Shown in pieces: positions 20,016 to 31,351 of a stretch of 64,000 bases of DNA. Each line of letters starts with the position of its first letter. The first letter of the stretch is position 1. The DNA lies in contig JALQPE010001753.1 of the NCBI GenBank assembly GCA_030407315.1, forward strand, positions 22,548 through 86,547, read 5' to 3'. The translations under genes and the position numbers were made by a program. The DNA comes from Asparagopsis taxiformis (lineage: Eukaryota; Rhodophyta; Florideophyceae; Bonnemaisoniales; Bonnemaisoniaceae). Below the pieces are notes generated by a model. It saw only the letters and a program-made list of their open reading frames with translations. It searched no databases and was not told where the DNA came from.

Positions 20016-20540
20016 TAACTACTGTAATTGCTGTAAGTTATTCGTCAGAATGTGCTAATTGCTGTAATGTGGTGCTGTAATGGTTTGATCATTTGACGCT
20101 TAGTGGCTGATTCGTCGACAGTCGAAACTGACCCATTTTACGGGCCACCCTGAATGATATTTTTCCCACTATGTTTGATCAGAGCCAATCAAAATGCCAT
20201 GCTTGGTGGACGAACCACTCCGATTCGATGCAGTCGCCGTGGTGGACAAAGCTCACTGATTGGCTGAATACAGTGGACGAACCACTGTCGGGCCTCCTCA
20301 TGTCTACACGCCCTACTCCAAGTAGATTTGGCCATACACGTGGTACATACTGTACAGGAACACTGCTGCACCCTCCAAATTTCGTTTCTCAGCTGACGTT
20401 TCGAAGTTGAAATAATTTCTGCGTGCCTTGAAAGCCTAATCCTTTGACCATTTCTGGAACACAATCAACGTTGCTATCGTCATCACTTTCTTCTTCCCCT
20501 TTCATCAGCGCCACGCATCGTTCGTACATACGCTCGCATA
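20016..20540. other. Gene-free stretch with small inverted motifs
   Basis: No gene seen. GTGGACGAACCAC-like hairpin words recur near 20205 and 20275. 20385-20430 repeats the end of the 19698-20015 repeat in diverged form. Confidence 0.4.
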
Positions 20541-20548
20541 TTGCACAT

Positions 20549-21930
20549 TCACTTCTCACCACTCTTCAGTTCGTCCGTCAAATGTATCGCATCCCAGTTG
20601 TTCTCATCCATGATAATACGTAGATGCGGTTCCTCGACACCATTCCAGTCGGCTGTAACTCCTGGTGCTCCCTTCTCCAGCAGAACACTCATCGTGATCA
20701 TTGTCATCTCTGGTTCTCCTTGACGGCCCCCGATACAGTTCCACGACTCAAACAGCACCGACATCTTCTCCAGGCACACCTTTGTTCTACTGAACGAAGG
20801 TGTGCAGTAGTTCCGCGCGGATGCACAAACCACAACCGCCACTGCCCCCCCCCGATTGGCTCTCTCAGACAGCTGCGCCGCTCGTACAGACTCAACGTTT
20901 ACTGCTGGTCCAACATATTGCAGGAGACAATCATGCCTAACATACTGCCGAATAGCTGGTCTTCATCACCAGCGCGCTCGTACAACATTTTAGAACGAGC
21001 TGCATCGACTTGTACTCCAGGTGCACCAAATGAGACGAAGTTAGCAAGATAATACATCACAGCACAATTCCCGCCTTCCGTGATTACTCAATCAAACAAT
21101 TGCACCGTGTGAAGTACATCAGCTCCTACTCATCGTGTACCATGTTTTAGCACATCTGCTCTAGCCAAGTTGGCTATCGCCTCCCAGTAACTGCCTCCCC
21201 CAATCGCTCTCACAAATAGCTCCACAGCGTAAGGCACATCGAATTATACCCTCGGCGCATAAATTTCACGCATTTCGGCATAGTCGTGCAGAAAATGGCG
21301 GTTGCTGAAATCCTGGATAGCACTCTCGAACAGCTTAAGTTGTTCGAGAGTGCTATCCAGGGTGTGAATTCACAGCATGTGCCGCATCGACGTTCTCTCC
21401 TGGTCCTCCAAAATCAAGTAACATCGCGGGGTTGTACATAGTATCTGCAATTGTTCTCTCATACAATTGCGCTGCACTCGCTGCATCGACCACTATCTCG
21501 GGTACACAAAACAGAAAGTTCAAACATTGATCCCAGACATTCGTCCTCTTCAATCGAATGATCGTATATCTCAACATCAACATTCTCGCACCACCACCGG
21601 GAATTCTCCAGCTCGATAGCATTCTCGGACAATTTGACAGCACATGCAGAATCCTGCTCATTCATATGTTCTCTCGAAACTTGGTAGAAAAAATCTAAAC
21701 ACCGTCGTAGAATCACAATGTGCACCCTCTGTGATTTTCATTTCAAGCAGCCCGACTGCATGACGGATATTACGTTCAAGACCATTTGCGCTGTAGCACA
21801 TATTTTGGTTAGCTAGCACTTGAAAGTGTTCACGCTTCAAAATGCATCGTTCATGCATTTCGGCTGCCCCCGTGCTCATTTTTCCACGTCCCTGGTACCA
21901 AGGCGAAGCGCTCTCATAAAGTGATACATG
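20549..21930 (-). pseudogene. Degenerate Sel1-repeat protein gene
   Basis: Sel1 repeats are short helical pairs used for protein-protein contacts. Read on the minus strand, several repeat remnants follow in shifting frames: YSANGLERNIRHAVGLLEM (about 21790-21735), VDAASAAQLYERTI then MYNPAMLLDFGGPG (about 21490-21390), GSYWEAIANLA (about 21215-21185), NFVSFGAPGVQVDAA (about 21040-20990), and SVLLEKGAPGVTADWNGVEE then DAIHLTDEL (about 20695-20560). The A-x-x-L-(Y/F)-E-R and G-x-x-G-V-x-x-D-A patterns are typical. Stops and frameshifts separate the repeats, and a 50-bp palindrome sits inside. It is a pseudogene, with no single usable start. Confidence 0.75.
21312..21361. repeat. 50-bp palindrome inside the Sel1 relic
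   Basis: Two perfect 21-nt arms, CCTGGATAGCACTCTCGAACA and its exact reverse complement, flank an 8-nt centre GCTTAAGT that itself holds CTTAAG. It may be a recent foldback insertion or an inverted duplication during repair. Confidence 0.95.
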
Positions 21931-22335
21931 AGTGCGAAATGTAACCGAGACGCGGTGGGGCGTGCAGTTCAACTGGATGCATTGGTCACACGCCGGGGTG
22001 AAATTAGTTGAGAGAAAAGTGAGACACTGCATTTGGGTTGGTTGGGAGTTTCGGAATGCAAATATCGCTCGCGCATAGTATTTTGACGGAAACAATGGTG
22101 TCGGCTGGCGGCAGTGTGCGGCAGTCTGAGTAGGAACGCTAGGGGAATGGAAAGAGATGTGCATTTTGGGAGCTAGCTGCCGTGAATTGTCAGCGACACG
22201 TTCTGCAGTGGAAACGAAACGTCATGGCTGGTGGACCGTAGGAAGATGGTCGACTTTACCCTTCGCGTTGAAGAGTGGCATCGACTCTTTCGGAGGAAGA
22301 TTGGCTTCACACACCATGTGCATAAGTTCTAGAAT

Positions 22336-22885
22336 TTCAAGACGCACAGAAGATATTTTAACATCAAAACGATAGTGCAGGCACGATGAGTAGTTGGCGG
22401 GGACTCTTTCTGTATCGGGTACAGTACGCAACCAAAAATTGGAGGGGCATCCCCTGTACCGGGGCTGGGCTGCGATTGATTGAATCACGGCTGAAACTGC
22501 AATGGAAACTATCGACGGCGACATAACAGGACTGAGGCAATCGCCAAGCAGCACCCGATCACTGACGCCAGGTCAAGGAGCAAGCAGACTCGCTTCCCAG
22601 CTCCAACTACCCGGACTGCATCGCGCTCCCCCCATAGATCCGTCTTCCGTTTCCGTTGAAAACCCTCCCTCCATCCCGCTGACCTTGTAGAATTTATAGT
22701 CACTCTGGGCACCTCTGGGGGGCCATTTGCTACATGCGCAGGCAGGGTTACACCTGAAGGACTACAGCACTCCTACCCCCAGGTTTGGCCAGGTGAATTT
22801 CCCGCAAACCTTGCAATAAAACTGCGTTCTTTAATTCCTTCGTCTCAAATTGTTAAGTGGTGTTCTGGGCCGAGAACGGTAGTGG
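22336..22885. repeat. Dispersed repeat AB, copy 1
   Basis: About 550 bp closely matching 40797-41345 in the same orientation. Shared landmarks include AAATTGGAGGGGCATCCCC and a GGTTACACCTGAAGGACTA segment. It lies left of the paralogous gene block here but inside it at copy 2, so it moved independently of the segmental duplication. The minus-strand frame that includes ...NFWLRTVPDTER is partly shared but shows no domain. Confidence 0.8.
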
Positions 22886-23477
22886 AAAGGATGTTAAGGT
22901 AACATTGAATCATTTTTGAAGATTAGGAATTTGTTGTCATCTTTTTGATGCTGTTCAAACGGAACCGTTCCACACTCCTGCTCGCTCGAAAAGGTTTTGT
23001 AGGTCAGAAAGCCTCAGGTAGACAACTTTTGAACTGCCTGAGGTACTTCTCATCCATATGTACCCCAAGACGCCTACTTCATCGGCAGAATCTCCGCAAA
23101 GCCTCTTCGCTTCCGGAGAGCACGAACTATTCGAAAGCATACATGTTCGAGCTTTAAAACAGAGTTCAGACGAAATCTTGTTCGTTTTGTTTCCACACTT
23201 CTCAACAGAAGAGAACATCAAATCGATTTACTCAACAATGAAACTCGGGCCCACACTGCGAACAAGCCCATCAAACAATTCATCAACCAGGAAATATATC
23301 TATATCATATCAGATCAAGGAAGAGCTTAGACAGATTCATAAACTCCCGGTTGCAACAGCAAGTAACCAACCATAATTAATTTGTACCACTGAGAAACAA
23401 TCACATCCTGCCTTGGCAACATAGTCCTTAACTCCCGCATCCGAATGATCATATGATCTAGTTCACATCAATTCAAT

Positions 23478-24415
23478 TCAAAAGTCGAAGGTAAAGCTGA
23501 TAATCTGGTCATTATCGTCCCGGTTTGAGCGACCAGACCGGCCCATTTCGAGAACACCATCAAAGTAGATATTAATATTCCATCTCGTCGGTCCATCTCC
23601 ACAATTGCTGAAATGAGTTGCTTTAACTGTATACGTCCCCCTTTCAATTCGTGGACTTGGAAAATACAAAGCTTCTTCACGGCGGACGAGATCGAGTCCG
23701 CAATCTGATACAACATCGCGGACAAAGACTCCAGAATCAGTTTCGTCATTTCCCAGGTCCAGTTCGTCCCCATCTGGTTCAGTCACAACCAGCTCTAGAT
23801 CGTCTCCAGTATCCCATTCCAACTCTACAACGATTCTTGGAACACTTATGAAGAAGGCGATGCAATCATTGCGAGTGTCTAGATCCACAACATTTCCAAA
23901 CTCTTCAATCGAGGTTATTGGTAGATTGGCACAAAGCCCATCAAGGAAGCGGTTCTGGTTTCCGCGGAACGACTTGTGTCCAACACCGGAAGCTATATCT
24001 TCTGAATCAGTAGTATCAAACTCCATGATGAAATTTGACCGAAACCTTCGGGTGAGACCTGTTGGGTTATAGTCACTTATCGGTGTTCCTACAACTCCGA
24101 GGCCTGTGACTGCAGCCTCACCGGTCGACAGTACAAGCAAGGGATTATTAAGGTTGTTCCGACGGCAGATAGCACCAGCGGAGGCAATTTCTGGGATAGT
24201 GAAGACCACTTCAACTTCCTATTGCAAAACCTGAAACCGCATCTCCTGCCACAGCTCACAACCTGGTGTTCTGTTGTGTTTAATGTGTCATGTAAGCTAT
24301 GATGAGATATTGATTTCGGTGATTTGGCGACCTTTGATTGCGGCTTGGAAACCGAAGCTGCGGTCGACAGAACTGTCAATGTGAGAAGAACAAGTACAAC
24401 GGTGAGTGCGGTCAT
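23478..24415 (-). pseudogene. Secreted YfaP/DUF2135-like protein, frameshifted paralogue
   Basis: Paralogue of the gene at 38904-39839. The conserved Met lies at 24415 and is followed by a signal peptide (TALTVVLVLLTLTVLSTA). Relative to the intact copy one nucleotide is missing just after the CGFRFCN segment (near 24222). The reading frame then shifts and the rest of the protein (23478-24209) lies in another frame. That part keeps PISDYNPTGLTRRF, LEWDTGDDLELVVTEPDG and the C-terminal SGRSNRDDN. The LEWDTGDDL...TEPDG...GTYTVKATHF pattern resembles extracellular DUF2135/YfaP beta-sandwich domains, a weak assignment. Its TATA box is also altered compared with the intact copy. Confidence 0.8.
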
Positions 24416-24510
24416 CGTTTGAGGAAGGCGTAGCTTCTGAAAAAAAGCTTGATATGTGTCAAGCATGATATTACAAGAAAGCTAAAGATCAAAGCTAGTG
24501 CTGTACATGT

Positions 24511-24520
24511 ATTTGTATTG
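24511..24520 (-). promoter_or_regulatory. Mutated TATA box of the frameshifted paralogue
   Basis: On the minus strand CAATACAAAT stands where the intact paralogue has AATATAAATA (39940-39931). Both are followed by the same distance and sequence context (GAAACAATA...TACATG). One T-to-C change removes the TATA core. Confidence 0.6.
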
Positions 24521-26145
24521 TTTCGGGCATTGAAATGGTCAAATGTTCATATCATTTCCCTTTAGGTTTCCAAGCGGAACATGCACACAGTTGCGCGATT
24601 GCTTTTGTATGCTATAGATGACTAGAAAAATGTACATAAAGGTGCATAGGCGACGGGTTGTTCTGGCTCGTTTCATTTGAAGTGTATTTCAACGCATACA
24701 TACAATGACGTGCGTTCTTCATAGCTTAGATGCACAGGAAGCGTCTCACGCAAGAAGCAAGTTTCTTCTGTAAGGTTGGAACCAAATATTGTCTATAGTG
24801 AGGGTTGTCATTCCAAACATCGCGTAGCTGCTCATGTTTGAAGGAGAAAGTACCAGAGTTACATCTGTTGTACAGGCTACAGTGAGCAGAACGACATGTT
24901 ACTGTCTTTAGATTGTCTGGTATGCAGCGTTCCACTCTACAACTTGTCAGACAATTGCCACAACGTGATATGCGATTGGATAGCGAAATGAAGAAGTGCT
25001 GTCCTTTCCGTCAGGAGTGCATCCACGACTATAGTATCAGTCGACATCAATGGCTGAGAGGTGACTGGTGACAGACTGTACGGATCTGGGCAACAAAATA
25101 GTCAAGCTATTCTGAGATGCGTAGAGAACTGAAGGACAAGGTTACAGATATGCGTTTTCCATTGTATCTAGGTCTGAATAGTTCCTCCTGAAATAAATCT
25201 TGGAACTTTATCCAATACAGTGGCTGGCTGTTCAGTCATCAGATTATGAGAGACCAAAACTGCCGGATTGGGCCATCAGGGCAGAATCAAGCAAGCAGTG
25301 GCTTGTCCAATGAGAAATCAACATAATTTGCTCTCATTTTTTTGGCGGAGCGCTACATCAGTGAGCTCAGCTTCCATCAATTTATACTGGCATGGACTTG
25401 ATGCTGCTCTCCGAGATCATGAGATATCTCTAGCTTCAAATTTGAAAAGCCGTTCATTTATGAGCATCGTCTACACCCAAAAGAATCAGAATAGCTCAAA
25501 GTTCTGGACAAGCAATTTATATTCTTCCACCTTTTGACTTCATGACACAGCTCTGCTCTCTGTTGGCACACCACTTGTCAACTGTATTCATTGACAAAAC
25601 CATCTGGAAAGTGCAAAGCAGAGAAGCGTCGCTTTCGACTATATGACCATGAGTGCAGCAACAGCACAGACAGAAGGACGCTCCTGGTGGAAAAGAGTGT
25701 GTGCCTGATCTCGGTGATCTCGGAACGACTGCTAAGACACTGCCCTTCTACATCACAACACATTTTAGGCTGTTTAGGGTATCCAATCTCTCCATCACCT
25801 GTCTGCGATGTCACCCATGTTCGAAAAGTGCGGTTTGAAAAGGCCTCGGTGTCTGCCTGTTTGACTCGCTCGAAACCTCCCAATTTCCATCCCAATGACA
25901 CCTTAAACGCAGGATATGATCTCGCCGAAATATTCTTCGTCTCGAGAGATCATCTTTCGCCTTCGACTTTCCTCCACATTGCTTCTGGCAGAATAGCTCC
26001 AGGGATCACGCACCGTCTCTGACAAATAATTCTCGAATACTTTTGTAGCCATCATGACCCTCTACCTTGGTCACCAACTCCTGGCAATTATTTAGACACG
26101 TAACAACACTAGTGCGCAGTTCTGGTAGGATTTCAATGAACGCAG
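24521..26145. other. Non-coding duplicated DNA (left copy)
   Basis: No credible gene. 24521-25200 matches 39960-40560, and 25220-26035 matches about 41560-42215, both in the same orientation, forming part of the segmental duplication. Short frames shared by both copies show no conserved protein. Confidence 0.55.
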
Positions 26146-26455
26146 AAGGTATTTGAACTTCACAAGCGCTAGAAGAAGCACAAACGCAAAATTGACGGAG
26201 TTACAACGATTGTCGTGCAGCAGGCACGCGACACGTGTTTACGGCGCAGGCTCGGCGGCACGGCGCGCGTAATTCCTAAGCAGCAAGCGCGCCGGCGGCC
26301 AGAATCTGGAAGCCAGCTATGTATAGGCAATCCAGCCTCGAATTACGCATGCGCAAGCGCAACGCAGCCGGCCTGCGAGAGGCAAACATACTGCTTCGCT
26401 GCCAGAACGCAAGTTGTTGACGGAGCGTCGCCCACAGGCACGAAAGTTCCGGTAA
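26146..26455. repeat. Dispersed repeat, inverted copy of 19698-20015
   Basis: Reverse-complement match to 19698-20015, without the 185-bp insertion found there. The match continues to about 26510. It sits just left of the copia at 26536, replacing the interval that in the right duplication copy holds the haloperoxidase gene. Confidence 0.8.
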
Positions 26456-26535
26456 ATCGTGCAGTTATACTGCGTTCTACTCATGATCTTATCGAGGTTC
26501 ACATAAATGACGTTAACAGATTTTATGCTTTACGA

Positions 26536-26744
26536 TGTTAGATCGTCAGAGTCCGATGCCTCCTCGTTTACTTTGGATCCTATGTTAAACTATATACATT
26601 TCTATTGCTACTGTCGGTGGCTTCAGTTGCCACGTCCGCTTTGCGCTGACACTGTTGGTAGATTGCTTTGCTTCAGGAGTTAGCATCCTGATTATGGAGT
26701 GAGCTGTCCGTTGGCGACGTACGTTCGAAGTTAGCATCCTGACA
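26536..26744 (-). repeat. 3' LTR region of copia 1 (209 bp)
   Basis: Matches 31189-31346 but is 51 bp longer at its minus-strand start: the first 16 nt of the LTR (TGTCAGGATGCTAACT) occur twice, at 26744 and about 26693. The pol stop (26673) lies inside it. Confidence 0.9.
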
Positions 26745-29700
26745 GCCCCCCTGTCGCCAAGGGGCAGCGAGTGAGGTCGATTTGGCGGTGAGGTTGTTAT
26801 TATTGTGGACGGGTGCCGCTGTTATGCGGAGAATGGTTGTGAGCTTGGAGAGTGTTTTCTTAGTTATTGGTTTTGTGAATATGTCTGCTAACATCTCTTC
26901 CGAGGGTAGGTAATGTAGCTCGATGTTGCCGGATTGGATGTTGTCTTGTAGGTGGTGGAAGCGGATGTCTATAAATTTTCTTCGTTTGGTTGGTGCTGAG
27001 TTAGTTGCAATTGCCATCGTGGACTGTGAGTCAGTGAATGTTAGTATGGCTTGATGTTTTGGTATAATTTCCAGTTCCTTCAACATGTTACCAATCCAGT
27101 TTGTTTGTCTGGTGGTTTCTGAGGCGGCGATTGTTTCGGCTTCACACGTGCTGAGTGCTACTAGCGATTGGCGTTGTGAGGTCCAGTGAATAGGGGCGTT
27201 ATGAAGTGTGTGGACTGATCCTGATATGGATTTGCGGGTTGTCTTGTCATTGGCAAAGTCGGCGTCTGTGTACGCAATGATTGTGGCTGGGGTTGTGAAG
27301 TTGGGGAATGATATACCTTGGTTGGGTGTGTGGATGAGATATCGTACGAGGCGTTTTAGTAGTTTCCAGTGTCGTATTGTAGGCTTATGGTTGGCTCGTG
27401 CGAGGCAATTTGTATAGAATTGCAAGTCGGGTCGCGTTGAGTCTGTGAGATACCGAAGCTCGCCGACTGTTTCTCTGTAATGTGTAGCAATGGATGGGTC
27501 AATTTGGTCGGATTCCGCGGGTGGCGAGAGATCAATTCCGTCAGAGTAAAGGGATTCAATAGGTTTGGCATTGTCCATGTTTGCTTTTGTTATGATAGAG
27601 CGTGCCACGTGTGGCTGCGATATGTGAGTGCCGTGTTCATTGTATGTTATTTTCCAATTGAGATATTTGGTGGGCTTTCCAAGCCGTTTGACAGAGTACT
27701 TTTTGGATAATGTGTGGTACAGTTCGTCGATCAGTTTTGTTGAAGACGCACATACGAGGAAGTCATCGATTGTGATTGCGATGATAGTTTGGTGTGGGCC
27801 ACTCATTTTGGTGAATAGGCAGGGGTCGGATTTCATTTGCTTGTATCCGTTGTGTAGAAGGAAATTCCGTGCTCCGTCGCAAAATATTTTGCCAGCTTGA
27901 CGGGTTCCATACAAATTTCCTTTTAGTTCGCCAGCAGTTTCGGGATGTTTGTACGTTCCGTCAAAGAGTGGGTGCTGTTGGATGTATACTGGTTGCGTGT
28001 GTTGGAACGGTTCATGGAGAAATGCGGAAGAAATATCAAGGTGTTCCGTAGGGAAGTTATGTGCTGCTGCGTGACCGAGTATAATGCGTATTGTTGTCTT
28101 GTCCGCAGCGAACGTTGATGTGTGGTTTGGGTCATAGTGGACACCGGGTAGCATCAAGTCGCCGCGTACAGCACAGCGTGCTTTTCGTTCTGTTATATCG
28201 CCGTTGGGGTCGCGTTTATAGCGATATGTCATCGTGAGCGGGAGTGGTCTTGCGTTTCGAGGAATGTGTGCGTTGGGTAGCCATTTGATGGCCTCCATTG
28301 TGTCTATTTTTGAAAGCTCTTCGTTGTGCGCCAGTGCCCATTCATCAGCGTCAGGGTATTTTCGAGCGGCTCGATGAGTTTTGGGGGCTGGTGTTTTACT
28401 TGTGATCTGTGTTGGTGTTTGTTGTGCTTTCGGTTGTTTTGTGTGGAAGACCATATTTGTTGTGGCCGTTGGGTCTGATCTGGTGGTGTAAGGGTGGAAG
28501 TCAAGCGCGGAGATTCTTGAGTATTTCTGTGTCGCAGTGTCTCTGACAAGTATTGTATCTGGTGTTATGCCTGCGATGTATCGTACAAGTGTAGCTCGGT
28601 CTTCCAGTTTTGATTTAGGAGCTAGTATGGGTACGTGGCCTAGTTGGCCAAATGCGTATAGGCGTTGGACGTTAGGGATCATTTGGTGCCATTCTGTGTG
28701 AGGGATTTTGTTGGTGACGGAGTGCAGAGTTAGGTTGCGTTTGAATACAGAGTCCATGAGTGCGTCTTCCCAATGTTTGTCGTCCATGCTGCTGTGGGTT
28801 AGACTGGCTCGGACCGCGTCCATTAGTGTTTTGTTAACTCTTTCTGCAATGCTGTTCTGCTGCGGGGTGTGGGGAATTGTTGTTATGTGTTTGATTCCTC
28901 GAGACCGCAATTGATCCTGCAATGACGTGCCTGTGTATTCTTTGGCGTTGTCGGATCTAAAGAATCGCGGATATTTTCCTTGACTGGTGTGAACGTATTC
29001 CATGTGTTCTATGACGAGCTGTGGTATGAGTGTTCTATTCGGTATGCAGTGCACTGTGATATATCTCGTCTTTGTGTCTATGAATGTCACAAAGTACCGG
29101 TTGCCATGTGTAGATGTGGTAGGTAGTGGGCCACATACGTCGGAGGAAATGTGGTCTCCAATGTGGTGGTTGTGTACGGTTGGCTTGTGAGGTGCGCTTT
29201 TGGTTTTAGCTAGCGCACATGCGCTGCATGTGAAGTCTTCAAAGGATTTGTTATTGTAAGGAGAGAGAGCAGGTAGCATTTGGTGTTTGCACATTTTACG
29301 CATGGTTGGTGGATTGACGTGCCCTAATTTGATGTGCAGGTCGTGAGACAAGGGATATTGATCCACTGCTGGTTGGATTGTTAGAGGGTTGCGTGTTCTT
29401 GGTGGCCGGGGCAGTGCGTTTTTGAGGCGATGTTCATTGTTGATAGTGTTCGTACGTCGTGTGGTGAATATTGGTGGGGGCGTCGTGGTTTCGTTTTGTT
29501 CTGCTTTCTTGTTGTTTGTGTTCGAGTGTGGGGTGTTCGTTGTGCGGGCTGAAGTGCTTTCTGGGGCATTATAAGAGTCACTTTTTCGCGTTTCAGCTCG
29601 ATTTGTTGTATTTTGTGTGTTTTGTGGTTTGTTTTTCTGAGCTTTGGTATTTGATTTAGGCGTTCCGTTGTTTGTTGTCCGCCATGGTCTATCCCATGGG

Positions 29701-30205
29701 ATCTTTGCTCGCTTGGATCGCGTATTTTGTGACGGTGCATCTGGGTGTGTGCTTTGTGGTGCACGGGGCTTCCGTGTGTGTGTGCTGGTCGAGTGGGAGC
29801 GAGACGTGGTGGGTTGTGTCCGACTCGATGATGAGTGAGTGTTGAAGCACGACAATGGGGTATGGCGTAAGGGTATTGGTTTATTGTGGACGATGTAGAG
29901 TCCTTGTTTTCTTGTCGCTATTTTGTGGTGTTCTTTTGTGTGCCTTGGAGTGATAAAGGCGTGTTGAGGAGTGAAAGTGACAGGTCCATGGTTCGATGCA
30001 AGTGTATGTACGGATACGAGGTTGTGTGTGAGCTCTGGAGTCACAACAGCGTTACTGATGTTGAGCGTCAATGTTGGTGTCTTGATCTTTGTATTTCCAG
30101 AGTGTGTTATCGTGTGCCTATTGTTAGCTGCTGTCTTTGTGAATTGTGCGTGACTTACCGTTTCATTCCGTGTTGTGGAGTGTTGAAGTGCGAGGGGTCT
30201 GCCCT
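26673..30205 (-). CDS. Copia 1 Pol (integrase, RT, RNase H)
   Basis: Open frame of about 1170 codons with no internal stop; the first Met-type codon in it is at 30071, but the frame is open from about 30200. Order: end of protease; GAG-pre-integrase (HDLHIKLGHVNPPTM, CSACALAKTK); integrase (DVCGPL, RSDNAKEYTG, TPQQNSIAERVN); RT (YRYKRDPNGDITERKAR, AITIDDFLVCASS); RNase H (IAYTDADFANDKTTRKS, TFTDSQSTMAIATN, ADIFTKPITKK). The frame is +1 relative to gag. The protease motif is split between frames: DSG is in the gag frame, while the following ADPSH is in the third frame. At least one indel, or a complex recoding event, therefore separates gag from pol. Confidence 0.9.
26711..26760 (-). repeat. 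Leader hairpin with decoy LTR start, copia 1
   Basis: On the minus strand TTGGCGAC (26760-26753) pairs with GTCGCCAA (26718-26711). The loop holds a G-rich tract (AGGGGGGC) followed by TGTCAGGATGCTAACT, a copy of the LTR start. The real LTR start motif follows 51 bp downstream. Confidence 0.75.
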
Positions 30206-31137
30206 GAGTCGAGTACGATTAACTTACGTTCGGCTTCAGATATGCTTACGTCGTCCTCATAGGTTGGGAAGGAGTGGGCGTGTTCCTGTTGGGTATCATG
30301 AGGGTATGTTACCACTTCGTGTGCTTTGTTGCTGGACGACGCGCGTTGAGCACGACATTCTCTGTCGCTGTGGTATGGGGATTTGTGGTAGTTGCACCAT
30401 TTTTGTCCATAGCGAGGTGACGGGTTGTTACGAATTGCTCGGGAATGCCATGTCTTGGTGGAGTTTTTGTTTCTTGGGTTCGTGTAATGCTGACGAGATT
30501 GTTGTGTGTGGTGGTGGTTATGGAGGGAGTATAGAGTCATGGGGTTGTTGTTGAGCTTGCGTGCTCGGATGCTGTTTGTGGCACGTTTGATGCGTAGGTT
30601 GAATTCTGCGATGGTGGCGGGAGGAGTTTGTATCATAATTTCGTGTGTCGTCTGTAGTTCGGGATTGTTCTGAATGCCTTGGATCATGTATTGGAGTGTT
30701 GTTTCCTCTTCGTTTATGCGTGGGAATTTCGCGTTACGCATGGTGAGGCGCATTTGGGCGTGTTGCGCCAGGAACTCGTCGACGGTGTTGATATTAAGGA
30801 GCGTTATGCTGCGTGCGTTTGAGTCGAGTATGCTGTGGTCGATAGATGTGAGTTCATTAACTTGGTTGAGGATGTGGTTGGTTAGGAGGAATGGCGGGAG
30901 CTGGAGGTGTTCGTCAGTCAATTGATCGATAATGGCTTGGGGGAGACTGGAAAGGATGATGTGCGTGAGTCTTTCTTGCTGGCGTTTGAATTCTGTGAAT
31001 TCTGCTGGGTCCTGTGGTGCAGTTGTGGTTGCTTCGAGGAAGTGTTCGAGCTTCAAGTCGTGGGTTATGGCTTGCAAATTGCGATGCCAGTATGACGCGT
31101 TTTGCGGTTGGAGTGTTGGGAGCGAGAAGGAATTCAT
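30163..31137 (-). CDS. Copia 1 Gag
   Basis: A 324-aa Gag beginning MNSFSLPTLQPQNASYWHRN, 51 bp from the LTR. The middle is a copia-type gag domain with W, L and H spacing as in UBN2-like families (AQMRLTMRNAKFPRINEEE). Near residue 245 is a zinc knuckle of unusual type, CNYHKSPYHSDREC, i.e. C-x2-H-x4-H-x4-C. The C-terminus enters the protease (IVLDSG) and then stops after QTPRTSTLHNTE in a shifted frame. Particle formation and RNA binding are the expected roles. Confidence 0.88.
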   Translation of the reverse strand: MNSFSLPTLQPQNASYWHRNLQAITHDLKLEHFLEATTTAPQDPAEFTEFKRQQERLTHIILSSLPQAIIDQLTDEHLQLPPFLLTNHILNQVNELTSIDHSILDSNARSITLLNINTVDEFLAQHAQMRLTMRNAKFPRINEEETTLQYMIQGIQNNPELQTTHEIMIQTPPATIAEFNLRIKRATNSIRARKLNNNPMTLYSLHNHHHTQQSRQHYTNPRNKNSTKTWHSRAIRNNPSPRYGQKWCNYHKSPYHSDRECRAQRASSSNKAHEVVTYPHDTQQEHAHSFPTYEDDVSISEAERKLIVLDSGQTPRTSTLHNTE

Positions 31138-31176
31138 TTTTGGGGCGTTGGATCGGTGCGCAGGGTGATAGAGAAA

Positions 31177-31188
31177 GGGCCGATAACC
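31177..31188 (-). promoter_or_regulatory. Primer-binding site of copia 1
   Basis: GGTTATCGGCCC immediately follows the LTR end on the minus strand. The same 12-mer follows the LTRs at 49898-49909 and 62453-62464. It differs at one position from the complement of the initiator-tRNA anticodon arm used by the element at 58989-59000. Confidence 0.8.
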
Positions 31189-31346
31189 TGTTAGATCGTC
31201 AGAGTCCGATGCCTCCTCGTTTACTTTGGATCCTATGTTAAACTATATACATTTCTATTGCTACTGTCGGTGGCTTCAGTTGCCACGTCCGCTTTGCGCT
31301 GACACTGTTGGTAGATTGCTTTGCTTCAGGAGTTAGCATCCTGACA
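31189..31346 (-). repeat. 5' LTR of copia 1 (158 bp)
   Basis: Plus-strand TGTTAGATCGTC...ATCCTGACA. Apart from the 51-bp leader it is the same as 26536-26744 by eye. Flanked on the right by TACGA. Confidence 0.93.
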
Positions 31347-31351
31347 TACGA

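Larger units (their letters stand above)
26536..31346 (-). mobile_element. Copia element 1, full length with target duplication
   Basis: Bounded by LTRs and by the 5-bp direct repeat TACGA (26531-26535 and 31347-31351). A paralogous empty site survives near 46121 (TGTGCTTTACGAAAATAAC), confirming the insertion point. Minus-strand order: 158-bp 5' LTR, primer-binding site, gag, pol, leader hairpin, 3' LTR region. Confidence 0.96.

Noticed and set aside
22222..22554. Minus-strand protein frame in repeat AB (NFWLRTVPDTER...)
   Set aside because: Shared only because the repeat is duplicated; both ends differ, there is no domain, and the frame has no consistent start in the two copies.
25578..25901. 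Minus-strand frame shared in part with 41899-42120
   Set aside because: Weak, gapped similarity with frame differences between the copies. Fits duplicated non-coding DNA.
30000..30210. Programmed +1 frameshift between copia 1 gag and pol
   Set aside because: The protease motif itself is split over further frames (DSG, then ADPSH in a third frame), which a single programmed shift cannot explain. An indel is more likely.
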